Made by a program: the position numbers and the translations under genes. The notes beneath the pieces are model-generated. The model worked only from the letters and a program-made list of their open reading frames with translations. It searched no databases and was not told the origin of the DNA. From Vandiemenella viatica (taxonomy: Eukaryota > Arthropoda > Insecta > Orthoptera > Morabidae), in the NCBI GenBank assembly GCA_031002005.1, contig JARYHS010008074.1, positions 350,448,932-350,512,931 on the forward strand: DNA of 64,000 nt. The letters run 5' to 3'. This document shows, in pieces, positions 24,258-36,445 of this stretch. Numbering within the stretch: position 1 is the stretch's first letter; the number at the start of each line of letters is the position of its first letter.

Positions 24258-25783
24258 ATAGATAGATATGTTCACTTTGATCCCATGTGAAAATAATCTC
24301 GGGGATGTGAAACAGTACTACATACACTTATTAGTAATTTCAATATTACTATATAATAGGTAGTATTATTATATATTGACAACAAGTTAGTTACAACCCA
24401 TTAGTATAACCAATATCTCCTGTAATATACAAATACAATCCCGAGTTAATTAATACTTACTATGTGGAACAGTGTATACACTTGTTACCAGCATCTAACA
24501 ACCAGTTATTTTCTTACCAACCAGTTACCATGATAAGTTTCACTGTAATTTGCGACTACATATTATATCATGTTAGTTGCTATTTGTGTGGAACAGTACA
24601 CACACCTATCAACAACATCAATTATATTAACAACAACTCATAAGCAGTCAATAACTTAAAAACCTGTTAGTATCAAAATTGTTCACAGCAGGTTTTTAGT
24701 GCATGCTATCCCATGTTAGTTACTATATATGAGTGAAATTTTGTAAACAATGTAATTACTTCATTTGTCAAAAGTTTCAACAGAAAGAAAAACCATATAT
24801 CATTTTACTAACTGTGGACAGCTTTGTCACCTTCCCCTTCAATACACCATGTATGCTATTTTATCAGTCATTCTTAGTTACCAGATTCCAAGAAGAAAAT
24901 CATTTCACAGAGTAAAATGTATTCTGAAGCAGAAACTCTTTCAGTTTGGACTTAAAGTAGTTGGGTTTTTGTAGATAACATTTAATTTCTGTTTGTAAGA
25001 CATTGAATAAGGAAGCTCCAGTAAATGTTAACCCTTTCTGTACAATTGACAGTGATTTCTAATCCTTGTGAATATTATATTTATTCCTAGTATTATGGCT
25101 ATGTATGTCAGCATTAAGATTGAAGTGTTCAGGATTTTCCACTACAAATGATAGTACGGAGAATACATATTGTGCTAGCATTGTTAGTACACCCAGGTTT
25201 TTAAATAGATTTCTGCATGACGTCTGTGGGATTGCTCCACAAATAGTACTTATAGCACGCTTTTGCAATTTAAATACCCTCTGTACTTGTGACGAGTTTC
25301 CCCAGAATTAGATGTCATAAGTGATCAGGGAATGAAAATAGGCAAAATATACTAACTTTCTGGTTTATATATTAGCTATTCTAGATATTACCCTCAGTGA
25401 AAATGTTGCAGAATTCAGTTTTTTAAGAAGTTGTTGAATATGTTGTTTTCAGTTCAATTTGTTATCTATATATACACCCAATAATTTTGTGAACCTCCTT
25501 CTGATATCACATTATAGCTGTCCTTTGTTTTGTTTTTTGTAACAAACTGAAGTAACTGTGTCTTTTCTACATTAAGTATTAGTTTGTTGGCATTAAACCA
25601 CCTGTTAATGTTCTTTATAGCATCATTTGCTGTGTTTTCGAGGTTTTGTGCTGATGGGTCTTTCAACGATATGCTAGTATCATTTGCAAAGAGCACCATG
25701 TGTTCATTATCACCTAGTATATATGAGAGATCATTTATATAGATTAAGAACAGCAGAGGGCCGAGAATTGAACCCTGAGGCAC
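24258..25783 (-). mobile_element. 5'-truncated non-LTR retrotransposon with a TATC tail
   Basis: Reading minus, 25785-25466 encodes the RT palm: SVPQGSILGPLLFLIYINDL and then VLFANDTSISL. The active site FxDD has become FAND, so the first catalytic Asp of the pair is Asn. Frame 25268-25059 gives QKRAISTICGAIPQTSCR, a typical C-terminal block of CR1/Jockey-group LINEs. A 700 bp AT-rich 3' region ends in ATAGATAGATAGATAT at 24258, a simple tail on the minus strand. Its insertion in repeat R is shown by the uninterrupted copy at 54.4 kb. Confidence 0.82.
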
Positions 25784-26029
25784 GGATAAAAACTGTGGGT
25801 TTGTGTGAACAACGGTGGCAGAAATTAAGGTGAGGGAAGAAAGGAGGAGAGGGTTTAGGTTTCTGTAAATCAAACATTAACAGTAGTTTTCTGTTTGTTT
25901 TGAAATATACATATGCAAAGTTCCATCAAAGTCGGAAAAAACTGTGTGCTTGTATGAAGAACATTGGCAAAAAAAACCATTAATTTTTATATTAGACGAT
26001 ACAAGAACAATCTATACTTTTACTGTTGC

Positions 26030-26260
26030 CCAAGCGCAATATGTCATTCTTATAGCTACAGATATACTGCAATTATAGCATCTTGGTGGCGAAAACCCAC
26101 AAGATTATGCCAAGCATTCAACACGCATATCATGCGCGCAATAGGTGGCATCTTGGTGACGGGAAGTTGCGAACTCACAGATTTACCCCCGTCCAAACAT
26201 CGCCTAACGCACATATAGAAGTTATCACTCTACTAGCTCTTACCCGCAACTTCGTTCGCG
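26030..26260 (+). repeat. Fragment of repeat R followed by a dispersed terminal motif
   Basis: 26048-26220 shares CTTATAGCTACAGATATACT, AGCATCTTGGTG and nearby blocks with repeat R. Here no SINE sits in the ACAGATATACT site. It is followed by ACTAGCTCTTACCCGCAAC and TTCGTTCGCG at 26232-26260, the same end motif as at 7522, 43245 and 59231. Confidence 0.6.
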
Positions 26261-26389
26261 TTTATAAAAAGTATTCAATTTCCTGTTCCAAGACAATAAT
26301 CTTTTCTTTTTTTCCAATTTTTCATTAGGATCCTTTCAGCCGTTCGAGTGTGACTGAAGGGAAAACATCCAAAAATACAAACATTCACA

Positions 26390-26815
26390 TTAATTTAATT
26401 TAATTGCAATGGAGCACAGGCTCCGGTGGCAATGTCCCTACACACCCATCTTCCCCCTATCCTGCACCTACCTACATTTGCCCTCTACAAATTTTATCTT
26501 TAAATTCTTTCTAAGTTTTCGGTAAATTATTCATCATTTCTCTTGGTAACTCATTCCAATCCCTGACACCCTTACCTAAAAAAGAGAATCTTCCTACACC
26601 CTTGTGCCTGAAATCGAGTGCCAGCTTGTGGTCATGGTCATATTTTCCCTTCCATGCACTACTTTTCATACCTATTGCAATATCTTTCCATGCCTCATCA
26701 CCAGTATATGCCCTGTACACTCCCATGACCCTCCTCATTCTCCTCCTGTCTTGCAATGAATCCCATTCCAGCTCCTTTATCATATCCGTCACTGATTGCA
26801 TTATGCGATAATTTC
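26390..26815 (-). mobile_element. 3' end of another non-LTR retrotransposon
   Basis: The 96-codon frame 26801-26511 reads VTDMIKELEWDSLQDRRR at the start and GRFSFLGKGVRDWNELPREM at the end, the C-terminal signature of CR1/RTE-like ORF2 proteins (family form: SFFPRTIRDWNxLP). It is followed by a 100 bp tail ending in repeated TTTAA near 26390. Only the last tenth of the ORF remains. Confidence 0.75.
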
Positions 26816-26823
26816 CAGAAACA

Positions 26824-26877
26824 AATAATATTAATATAATTAATATATTAATATAATTAATATATTAATATTAATAA
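26824..26877. repeat. Nearly pure AT palindromic repeat
   Basis: Alternating ATTAATATATTAAT and ATATAATTAATATATTAAT blocks give a 54 bp AT-only stretch with internal dyads. It lies just upstream of the Jockey LINE and may mark an insertion-prone site. Confidence 0.8.
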
Positions 26878-27099
26878 CAGGATAGATGGCGTGGCCTGGG
26901 AGAGGCAACATTGGACGAATGTGGACTCATGGATAACAATGAATGTATGTTAATTGTAATGATGGCATAAATTTTTATGTAATGTTTTGGTACAACCACA
27001 AACATAAAGTACCTGAAACGAATTTTGTAGTATTAGATGTATCATCATCAGACTGATAACTGTTGACATCAGTATTACGCTCTTTGCACAAACAACGTG

Positions 27100-27627
27100 T
27101 TATGTCGTCCGTAATATGAACAAAGGCCAACACATACTCTCTCAGACTTTGCACCGGGCAGCCGAGAGGAGCGGACTACCTGCAGGAATAAACAGCGGAG
27201 CAGCAGCCGGTGCGGCCTCGAGTAACGGCCTTGCCGCCTACACTACACAGCGGAGCGCACTTCGTTTATGAGTTGATTAGCGATTGTTCGGTTGCATCTG
27301 GCCTTTAAACCTTGCAGTGATAACAAAGAGCCCGATCAACACACACTCTAACTTGTGGGTCACTGCTCAGACCTTGGGCTTTGCCTTAAACTTTCCCAGC
27401 TGGAATCTACCGTTCTCTATCGGTAATTTGAGTATCAGCGGCCCCTTCACGTAGGGTAACTGCACGTGCTCTAGGACCACTCTCTTCCTCCGTGGTTTCT
27501 TGCACCGATTAGAAGTTAGGATCCCCCCTTCTTAGGGTAACTTCCGACGGCTGCCTACTTTCTGGAAAAGCAAACCTGATACTAAAAGAAAAGTAGTCAG
27601 ACGCAGGCAGTTGTTTCCTCCACCAGG
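27100..27627 (+). other. Probable 5' untranslated region of the Jockey LINE
   Basis: This GC-richer stretch directly precedes ORF1, unlike the AT-rich DNA to its left. No target duplication or exact 5' end could be fixed. Confidence 0.4.
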
Positions 27628-29240
27628 ATGGCATACCCAAACATGGCTGGTGGCCCGCAGACATGCACTCCGAGGTGCGAGGACTCAGCCGTACGGCTTT
27701 GCGTGTCTGCAAACGACAGCCAAGGGAAGCATGTTGATGTCAGTCTGTCTTACACACAGCACACTAGTCTTCTAGACGAAAACGTACCAGAGGGACAATC
27801 CCCAGTCCTAGATTTTAGGCCGGCAAGGTTGCCAAAAAAGGGCCGTCAGCCCAAACAGGCAGCAGCCGACGAGAGCGCGAAAGCAACTCGTGCGGCACCT
27901 GCAGAAACTGACCAAAAACAAAATACTGTGCCGGCAGCCACTACAACACCGCGATCGAGAATCCCCCCCGTCATGATTCGCAACCATGGCGATCTCGGTC
28001 GCATCAACTCTTCCTTCATTCGAAAATACAACCCTGTGCAGTACCACACCAAGCTCGCAGAGCAGTACACGGTACTATACATGTCTACGAATGAAGACTA
28101 CAAAAAAACTCCTCAGGTACCTTGGAGAGGAGAAAATAGAACATCACACTATTAGGCTGGAAACCGAAAGGACACAGCTGTATATAGTCAGAGGAATACA
28201 TACTACAACCCCCCCCCCCCCCTCCTGACAGTGTTAAGGAAGCGCTTCTTGGAGACGGCTGGGCTGCCTAGAAGGTTAGCCAAATGAGACGAACCTACAC
28301 GAAGGCTCCAATGCCTCTCTTTCTGGTTGATTTGCAAGACTCGGCCGGATCACTTATGTTTGAGAAAGCCACGCGTCTGACCTATATAGTGATAAAAGTA
28401 GAGAAGTATGAGCCTCCAAACACACCCCTTGTCTGTCATAAATGTCAGCGGTATGGACATGCCACTGACTGGTGTTTTGCGGCACCCGCTGCCGCAAATG
28501 TGCCGGTAATCATGCCACAAACACATGCAAAGCCAGGATGCACGATGAATATATATGCGTAAATTGTGGGGGAGGTCATCCTAGCAATTATAGAAGTTGC
28601 CCCGAGTACAAACTCGCACTAGCCCGGCGAAATGAAAAGAATGCAAAAGGGGTATCACAAACACAAACACAACAAGCGTCCACGAGATACCAGCGTAAAG
28701 GGATTCAGTGCCGCGTGTTCGAACGCGATCACGAACATGGCGCAACCCACACAGAAAGAAACATCAACCGCACCCAAATGCTCACGAATAACATCTACGA
28801 CAACAGAGGTTGCAGTGCCTCAAACAGCATGCTCTGCATACATTGTGGAATATACGACGCGGCCTTCAGCTGCGTCACCACAACCCAAACCCCAGCGTTC
28901 TAAATATACCAAGAGACGCACTAGGAACGCTGGGAGCCAGACAATCCCTCCCCCTCCCGCCGAGAATGCAACGTCCACTGTGACTGCTCCCGATGGTCCG
29001 GTGCTCACGGCCGATAAGGGGGCGACTGGGCGCGCTGCGGCGAACGCTGGTGTGGCTGCTCCCGAGCGCCCGGCGACTCCGGCCGCCAAGGAGTCGGTAG
29101 AGCGCGCGGAACTGACGCAACCACCCACGCCAACCCGGCTGGCCTGGCCACTGCGGAGTCGGTGGAGCCCGCCCTGGCTCGCGCCGATTCAGAACCAAAA
29201 ACAACACCTTTACAGGGTCCAGCTACCCCTGCGGAGCTGA
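27628..29240 (+). pseudogene. Jockey-type LINE ORF1 (Gag-like, three CCHC zinc knuckles), frameshifted
   Basis: ORF1 proteins of Jockey/I LINEs bind the element RNA and carry it to the nucleus. From the ATG at 27628 a 175-codon frame encodes a low-complexity N-terminus ending in NPVQYHTKLAEQYTVLYMST. After frame breaks, three knuckles appear at 28430-28620: CHKCQRYGHATDWC, then CRKCAGNHATNTC and CVNCGGGHPSNYRSC. The spacing is exactly that of Jockey/I ORF1. A frameshift between knuckles 1 and 2 (about 28480) and stops elsewhere disable it. The C-terminal part (28632-29240) is Ala/Pro/Thr-rich, and its antisense frames are shadows. Confidence 0.85.
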
Positions 29241-29421
29241 CGCACACTCAGGCCGCGCTAGATTTCTCCTTCGCCACATATTCTTTTCCGTCGACCTCTT
29301 TCTGGCAACACTCATCCCAAAATTCGTAAGTGCCCTACTGCAGCTCGTAACCACTCCCCCAGATGGGGGAAGATGGACTGTAATCCAGATTATTCTCTTG
29401 TCCTTTTAAAAACCAAACAAT

Positions 29422-32130
29422 ATGCGTATCCTCTTCTGGAACGTTTTCGGACTAAAACGCAAAAAAAAAGAAATTGCGGCATTTATGCAACAGTGCGGTC
29501 TCCGAATTGCTCTTATAAACAAGACACATCTGGGCGCAAAAGATAACTTTCACATGAGCCAATACCGTGTGCACCGTACTGACAGGCAGCACTGGGTGGA
29601 GGCACGGCCGTGATTATACACACGGACATAGAGCAATCAAACGTAGTGCTCCTTGAACTAGAGAGGATCGAAGCCACTTCCGTAAAAATCCGGTTTAACG
29701 GAGCATACACTAATCTCATCGCTGTCTACAATAGGCCCAATAATATTAGCACGCGTGATATCAGTAGGCTGCTAAATTTCGCACCTAGAGTTGCTGGAGA
29801 TCTAAATGCCAAACATCGTAGTTGGAATTCGAAGCGTCAAAACTCCAACGGCAGGAAACTGTACCAACATTCACTAGAACACAATTATCTTATACTGTGG
29901 CCAAACGAATCGACGTTTGTCCCCCATGCTCGGAGACAAAATCCAAGCGTGTTAGATATAGCCCTCCTCAAGGGTATAACCCGCACACACGACCTACAGG
30001 TTGTAAATGATCTGGATTCAGACCACATGCCACACATACATAACACAGAAGGTACACCGCGGAACACTGACAAGAGACGGGTGCTAAACTATCGACGTGC
30101 CAACTGGGCTCTGTTCAAGGAGGTGTTAGATAGTCGCATACCTGACAAACACGAGATTAGCCAACAAAGCATTAACGAGTCTGTTGAAATTTTAAGCGTT
30201 GCCATACAGGAAGCTATGGCGAGTAGCATCACTGTATCAACAACACATCAGAGACAAATGGCGCTACCTGAGGCAATCACAGGGTTAATCACAACTAGGA
30301 ATAGGCTCAGGCGGTACTGGCAACGTACTAGGCGTCCCATTTATTAAGTGCATATCAGCTCAAAGACATAATTAGTTGTAGAATCCAGGAATAGAAAAAT
30401 TAACAATGGGGGCGTCTGCTCTCGGAGTTGAACACTAACAACTTTGAACGCTCCATGTGGTCTTTAGATCGTCACTTCATTCGTGAAGCACATCATACTC
30501 CCACCCTACAGGGGCCGGGCGGACTTGTCTATTCTTCAGACGGCAAGGCCGAACTGAAGGCCAAAACACTCGCAGCGTCTTTTCGACTAAACATAGATCG
30601 TTCCGATGCAGATGCTGCGTTTACATTGGAAACGGACCAGATGGTGACACAGCTATTACCCCTCCCGGTTCGCGAGTAAACGCGTAGGGCGCGTAGTGCG
30701 AAACTCATGGACTATTCAGCACTCGGATGCTAAGAAAGCACCTGGTCCGGATGGAACTGTGTTCTTAAACAACTCACGGGGAAAGCGATAGAGTACTTTA
30801 CAGACATCGCGAATGCCATCTGGCACAACCATAATTTCCCCTGACCGATGGAAGGAGGCCAAAGTGCTAATGTTCAGACAGCCGGGGAAAGATCCATCTT
30901 CACCCGACAACAAACATCCAATTAGCTTACTCAACTCCCTTAGCAAAGTTGTTGATAGAGTCATACTCCGACGCCTTACACACAACACATAAAGGACAAT
31001 AACATTCTGAAGCCGGAGCAATTCGGTTTCAAAAAGCACCACTCCACAACACAACAATTAATGCGTGTTGTTGAGCACGTAACAAGGGGATATAATTTGT
31101 CTGCGTCTACCAGGGCTGTGTTCCTGGACATCGATAAGGCGTTCGCTCGTCTTTGGCACAACGACCTCATTCGTAGACTCAGTGACGATGGATTCCCGGA
31201 CGGACTGGTACGCCTAATACACTCGTACCTCACTAACCGAACGTTCCACGTCTGCGTTGACAACAAAAACAATACACCTCAGGAGATAGAAGCAGGAGTG
31301 CCTCAAGGATGTATAATACGCCCTCCGCTCTTTACTGGATACGTCAATAAGGCTCCGACCACAGAAAAAACGATGCAAGCCATTTATGCTGACGATATCG
31401 CCTATCTTGAACAGTCATAGCAACCATCTCATATAAACAGTAGATTACAGCACGCGCTTAACGTAGTCGAACCTTGGCTCACACGATGGCGAATTAATGT
31501 CAACGTATGTAAATGCAAGGAACTCCTATTTACACGAAGACCAAGGCAAAAACGCATTCACGAACACTGTCGACCGCTAACACTACACAATCAACCTATA
31601 CATTTTCGGAATGGAGTTAAGTATTTTGGAGTCAAATTTGACGCGAAGCTAAAATGAAGGCTCCATATAGACCACATGGTTAATAAAGCAAACATTAGAC
31701 TCAAACAACTATACCCTATGCTAAACAGACAAAGCACACTACACCGAGGTAATGCCCGAACAATGTACTTAGCACTCATTCGGCCACTTATGATGTATGC
31801 AGCTCCGGTTTGGGGTGCACGCCGCTAAGTCTCACATTAAGAGACTGCAATTAATTCAAAACAAAGTACTTAGGATCAAGCAAATGCTCCTTGGGGAACA
31901 CAAACAACAGACTTACACAGAGATTTCCGACTCGAGCCAATACAGCAAGTAATTAAGATCCTTCCCATAAATATGTACGGGAAATGCTAGATGTCTCGAA
32001 ATCCTATAGGCAGTTACTATCACAACCACAGATTTAAACACCCAAGGCCGAATATATTGATCAACAGATAGGAAAAAACTAGTACATAAACAAATAAGAA
32101 ATCTGTCGACTGCATCAAGGGCCACTGGGG
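29422..32130 (+). pseudogene. Jockey-type LINE ORF2 (APE endonuclease and RT), decayed
   Basis: The endonuclease starts at 29422 with MRILFWNVFGL (family N-x-N-G/R) and reaches INKTHLG, where the catalytic Glu of the ET motif is Lys. It continues at 29610-30347 with AVYNRPNN, GDLNAKHRSWNS and the terminal SDHMP motif. RT follows: KKAPGPDG (30730), AVFLDIDKAFARLWH (31120), AGVPQGCI (31296) and the active site YADDIAYL (31386-31409). C-terminal similarity runs in broken frames to about 32130. Gene order and motifs place it in the Jockey clade. Many stops; inactive but close to full length. Confidence 0.88.
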
Positions 32131-33578
32131 TTAGGGTTCTATTCCATAATAAACTTGCAAAGTAATCACGGGGCTAAGGATAGTGATTACAGTGCGATCG
32201 CAGCCACACAGAACAAGAAAACAGTCCACAAACAACACTAGTACAGTATATGGCGTGGTAAGCACCGCGGAGGTGCCGGCAAGCGTATCAGGCTACCGCG
32301 ATGCATCCTGCTCCAATATTGCCTGGAATGAACATGGTGGGGTTGTCTTTTACCCGGCGGCGATGACACGTGCTGGGGGGGGGGTCATGGCGGTGGTGTC
32401 CGTCACCGTCCTAAAACTCGGGCAAGTCGAGGGTGGTCATCTAGCAGCACTGTGGCTGTCTCCATCGGCGAAACTCTCACCGTGTGCTCCCGGGATGAGG
32501 AATGGCTCTGCGCGTTGCGGCGGTTGCGCGTTGCGGCGGTTGCGCGTTGCGGCGGTTGCGCCCTGGTGCTCTGGTGGTGCGAATTACGCCTCACCAACAC
32601 GTAAGACACCTGTTGCACACAACTGCTACTAATTATAACGATTAGGCATGTTCCAGGACCGTCTCAACTGCAGCAACGGCGCGCGGCACCAGCTGACAAT
32701 CTCTGCGGCAGTGACGGTGTGTGGACCAACTGTAGGTTGTTGCATGGTACCATATCCTAACAAAACTAACAAATCTCCCATACATCCAAACCATGTAGCA
32801 TAGAATCTGTCGTGGTACTGGCAGTATCTTATCCAGCCGATCTTATTCCCTCACCTAACTATCGCAGAGGTTTTTTTCTCAAAGGTAAAACCTTGGTATT
32901 TTTTTCCTTCTGCCCTGTCTCTTCTTTCAAAAGTTTCTGTCTATCTTATCCGATGGACCCTTGTAAAAGGGCGGACGCCTGGACGAATGGAATACATCAC
33001 AATCCTGTTCCTGTGATCACCTATTGATACAATCTTTTGTTTGCAAATCATCAGCTGGCGCGAGCGCGGGTGGGTGAATCTCTTTCCGTCCCGCATACTG
33101 TTGTACGCGAGACACCCCGCAAAGATGCGTTTCAGAGACGCAAATTTAAACTCGTGTGATTTGAATTTGATATTAATTTACTTGACATGACGTTATAGTC
33201 TAATATTATACCAACCTGCAATTATAAGGATCCACTGATATAAATTATATCTTATTAATTAATTATTTAATAAATAATAAGTTATATATTTTATGTGAAA
33301 GAAAATATAGTGAAGATACAGATGCACCTCCCATAACCTTCTATTGCCCAAATTATTATTTCATGTAGATAGAAATATTTATATGCACAGAATGTTAAAG
33401 AATAATGTATTTAACACATATAAGGTGAATTATTCACTTTTTCAAAATAGTTATGTAACTTTGAGATCACAGTGGGTAGTTCCATTTTTTTGTTCAGTCT
33501 TGTACAAATAATTTAGTATTTCTATTTCAAGGAAAGAATACAGCTGCATATTACAATAATATTGGAAGTAAGTAAAGA
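32131..33578. other. LINE 3' flank and GC-rich then AT-rich non-coding DNA
   Basis: 32240-32720 is unusually G/C-rich and contains a 16 bp minisatellite. 33170-33570 is very AT-rich. At about 33455-33485 a GATCACAGTGGGTAGT block resembles the piggyBac end at 35440 in the same orientation, and may be a subterminal repeat of that element. No gene is seen. Confidence 0.4.
32509..32556. repeat. Three perfect copies of a 16 bp GC-rich unit
   Basis: TGCGCGTTGCGGCGGT is repeated three times head to tail (48 bp), with a partial fourth copy. It is read directly from the sequence. Confidence 0.95.
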
Positions 33579-34665
33579 ATCTACATCTACATTCATACTC
33601 TGCAAATCACAAACAATGTGGGTGGCAGAGGGTGCTAAGCACCAATCCTAAACCCGCCCATTCCAATCCCGAATAGTGCGAGGAAAGAAGGAATACATAT
33701 AAGTATCAGTACGGCATCTTATTTCTCTAATCTTATCCCTCCGGTCATTGCGACCTAAATAGGTTGGCGGAAGAAGTATTTCATTGCACTCGAAATTTAA
33801 ATTTTTTCGCATATTCTCCAATAAATTCGAACGCAAGCTACGTCGTCTGTCTTCCAAACTATCCCAGCCCAATCTATGTATCAATTCTGTGACGCTTTCA
33901 TAAGGGCTGTAACAACAAGTCACGAATCTATCGGCTCTCTTCTGCACCCTCTCAACTGAGTCAATCAGAACCTTGCGATATGGATCCCAAACCCCACAGC
34001 AGTAATCCAGATGCGGACGCACCAGTGTTTTATACGCTATCTCCTTTGTTTGAGCATTACAATTCCTCAAAATACGACCTATGAATCGTAATTTAGAATT
34101 AGCCTTGCCTACGATGGAATCAACCGTGTTAACAGCTGAATTGTTTATTTTGTACTCGTGAACAAACTGATTCTTCTTGTTACTTATCCGCATTGCCTTG
34201 CACTTTTTGCAATTAAGTGAAGCTGCCATTTACGACACCATTCGAAAATATTATCCAAATCACGCTGAATTTCTAAGCAATCGTCGGAGCACCTTATTTC
34301 CCTATAGATAACCGCATCGTCGGCAAACAATCGCAACCAGCATTTGACGTTGTCACCTAGATCGTTTATAAATCCTTGAGGAACGCCCGAAGTAACATTT
34401 ATCTTAGAAGAGGCTTGCCCGTCAACAACGACATACTGTGATCGACCAGTTATAAAATCACGTATCCACACGCAAATCTGAGCCGAAATACCGTAAGCTC
34501 GAATCTTCGCTAAAAGTCGGTTATGTGGCACAGAATCAAAAGCTTTCTGAAAATCCAAAAAAACTTTATCAACTTGCGAACCTGCATCGATAACTTTCAT
34601 TATGTCGTGGGAAAATAGGGCCAATTGTGTTTCACACGATCTCTTCTTCCGAAATAATGAGATAA
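33579..34665 (-). mobile_element. Second copy of the CR1-like LINE, 5'-truncated inside piggyBac
   Basis: It shares the tail CATCTACATTCATACTCTGC and GGTGGCAGAGGGTGCT with the LINE at 18275. The coding region gives FRKKRSCETQLALFSHDIMK, VFLDFQKAFDSVPHNRLLAK and FADDAVIYREI, ending with CRTDTYMYSFFPRTIRDWNG. Relative to the first copy, the segment SVIGPLLFLI after GVPQG is missing, a small deletion within the RT. Truncation at about 34665 abuts the piggyBac frame, so the LINE inserted in that gene. Confidence 0.9.
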
Positions 34666-35467
34666 TGAGATGACAATTAATTACAGATAAAAATATACAC
34701 AATTTTATCATCTAACACCTGTCTAAAGTAGGTCAAAAGTAAACGAAGTTCTTTCGGGGAACAAGGGAGAGAACTCTTCCATGGTGGAACAGGAAGAATA
34801 TTACGATTGTTAGAACGTCTCCAATTATAATTGGCTTGAGATTCGTCAATAACATTCTCGTTATCACTTTCATTATTCACAAGTACACCATTATCACTGT
34901 CCTCTGCGCTATCATTATCACTCTTGGCTATAATTATGTCACCTTGACGATTTTCTACTACCACAATGTCGTCCTCATTATCTGAAGCCAAGACAGATTC
35001 TTTTGATTCATACCCCGGAATATTCCTAACTTCATATACTTCAACTTTCCTACGTTTCCCATAAAACTTTTTGGGGTCCATTACTCTGTAACAAAGTGAG
35101 GTATGATTTCATTATTGTACAACGTGACTTCAGAGAAATGGACCTAAATTCACTCATAACTCATGCAATATTTATAGTTATATGAAATGGATTGTTTATA
35201 ATGAAGAATGAGACTTAAATTTATCATTAAGTATTTTTGTTTCTTGAAAAATGAATATAGTATCACTGTAAATAATGAGTGCAGTCCAACATTCAATGCT
35301 ACCTACCAAAGATAATATTATATTGGTGTCAGTGCAAACAACCTAAATTTAAAGCAACCATACTGTAGCATTCAAGTCACACTGATCAAGAAAGGAATAA
35401 CGCTCCTAATGCGAAATATAACGATAAAATTTGACGTGACTTCAGAGTCACGGTGGGCAGTACAGGG
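34666..35467 (-). mobile_element. piggyBac-like element, 5' end and transposase N-terminus
   Basis: The minus-strand frame 35081-34677 (its last codons run into LINE sequence) starts MDPKKFYGKRRKVEV. It has an acidic, Ser/Asp/Asn-rich N-terminus (DNDSAEDSDNGVL) and then VPPWKSSLPCSPKELRLLLTYF. This matches the N-terminal region of piggyBac transposases before the DDD core. The element end is at 35467, CCCTGTACTGCCCACCGTG on the minus strand, flanked by TTAA (35468-35471), the obligatory piggyBac target. A dyad CGTGACT-TC-AGAGTCACG lies just inside. The catalytic core and the other end are not found beyond the LINE. Confidence 0.8.
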
Positions 35468-35471
35468 TTAA

Positions 35472-35878
35472 AGTTATCCTGCCGGCGCCCATGCCTTCCA
35501 AAAAGCAGTGTTGCCAACCGTAGCGGAATTCCGCAACGCGTAGCGGAATTTTAATCCCTCGGGAAACAGAGCGGCGAAATGTGCAAATTGTCGAAAAAGT
35601 AGCTACACTTAGCTATGTTCATTGCTATAACTTCAACATTCATTTGGTTAATAATGTCTTCAATGAAATCTAAACCAGCCAAAATAAATCATTACACACC
35701 CTTTACGCAATCGAATAACCAGTCATAAAAGGCAATTGGTTGTGAATCCCCGCAAGTGTATTTCCTCGCTTATCATGTAACGCCTATATGCTTGGTCTTC
35801 GGTTATTAGTCTTAGCACAAGATTGACTCAGCCCTCAGTACGAGTTTCCTAATAATTGTTACAAGTCACATGTGATGC
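35472..35878 (+). other. Left terminal and 5' region of hAT element A
   Basis: CAGTGTTGCCAACCG at 35506 is a typical hAT terminal inverted repeat. The following 370 bp precede the transposase ATG and contain no other frame. The 8 bases before it (CCAAAAAG) would be the target duplication, but the right end of the element was not found. Confidence 0.65.
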
Positions 35879-36175
35879 ATGATGAGAGATACAGAAGAAG
35901 CCGGTTGTTCCAGACAGAAGAAAACGCGAGAATGCCGTCGAGAATTACCTAAAGATCAAATAAAGTCGAGAAAACAGTTATTTTCAGAAAAGTGGTTGAA
36001 TGAAGATAATTTTTCAAAGTGGATATATCAAATGAAAGACGACAATTTAAAAGTGAGATGTAACGCTTGCAAAGTTGTTTTGGGTGCGATAAGGAGTGAT
36101 TTTATAAAGCGCAATGAAAGTCAAAGACACTTGAAGAACGTGAATGCCATAGATAACACAAAAAAGATTTCTCAG
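35879..36175 (+). pseudogene. hAT-A transposase exon 1 (BED-like zinc finger)
   Basis: From ATG 35879 the frame reads LFSEKWLNEDNFSKWIYQM, then VRCNACKVVLGAIRSDFIK and RHLKNV, a C-x2-C...H-x-H finger of the kind at the N-terminus of hAT transposases related to ZBED/FAM200 proteins. After NTKKISQ the sequence is CAG then GTAATT, a good splice donor at 36176. Reading beyond it gives a non-family tail and a stop. Exon 2 at 43418 continues in the same phase (phase 0). Confidence 0.75.
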
Positions 36176-36352
36176 GTAATTAAACTAGATTTATTTGTAC
36201 CATGTGTGAGTAAATAATCGTGGAGCTTTGTTATTAATGACTTAGCCAGGCGCCTCTCACTCTGACTGCCGCGGTTGTTTTATAATTTCGAAAAATTACG
36301 GAAAGGCGATAGACAGACGCGTTGAATGTCTAGGTCTCTGTATTGCCTTTCG

Positions 36353-36445
36353 GTCCAGTGGTCGGGTAGCTCAGGGGTTAAAGCGATTGCTTACAGATGT
36401 TTAGATCGTGGTCTCCAGTTCAAATCTCCGTGGAGACAAAGATTT
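36353..36445 (+). mobile_element. tRNA-derived SINE head in the hAT-A intron
   Basis: GGTAGCTCAGGGGTTAAAG matches a polymerase III A box and GTTCAAATCTC a B box, about 50 bases apart, as in a tRNA. The acceptor stem does not pair like a real tRNA, so this is a SINE head rather than a tRNA gene. Its 3' end is undefined. Confidence 0.65.

Larger units (their letters stand above)
23549..25960. repeat. Repeat family R, copy 1, interrupted by a LINE
   Basis: Sequence 23549-24257 plus 25784-25960 aligns with 53667-54553 plus about 58047-58098. It contains a tRNA-derived SINE (23600-23867), a second tRNA-like segment on the minus strand near 24150-24220, and a tail with CTGTGGGTTTGTGTGAAC and GAAATATACATATGCAAAG. 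The LINE at 24258-25783 sits between ACTATC and GGATAAAAACTG, which are joined in copy 2. Confidence 0.75.

Noticed and set aside
27808..29247. Long antisense frames opposite the Jockey ORF1
   Set aside because: They come from GC-biased, low-complexity coding sequence. The plus strand holds the zinc knuckles and the antisense frames have no motifs.
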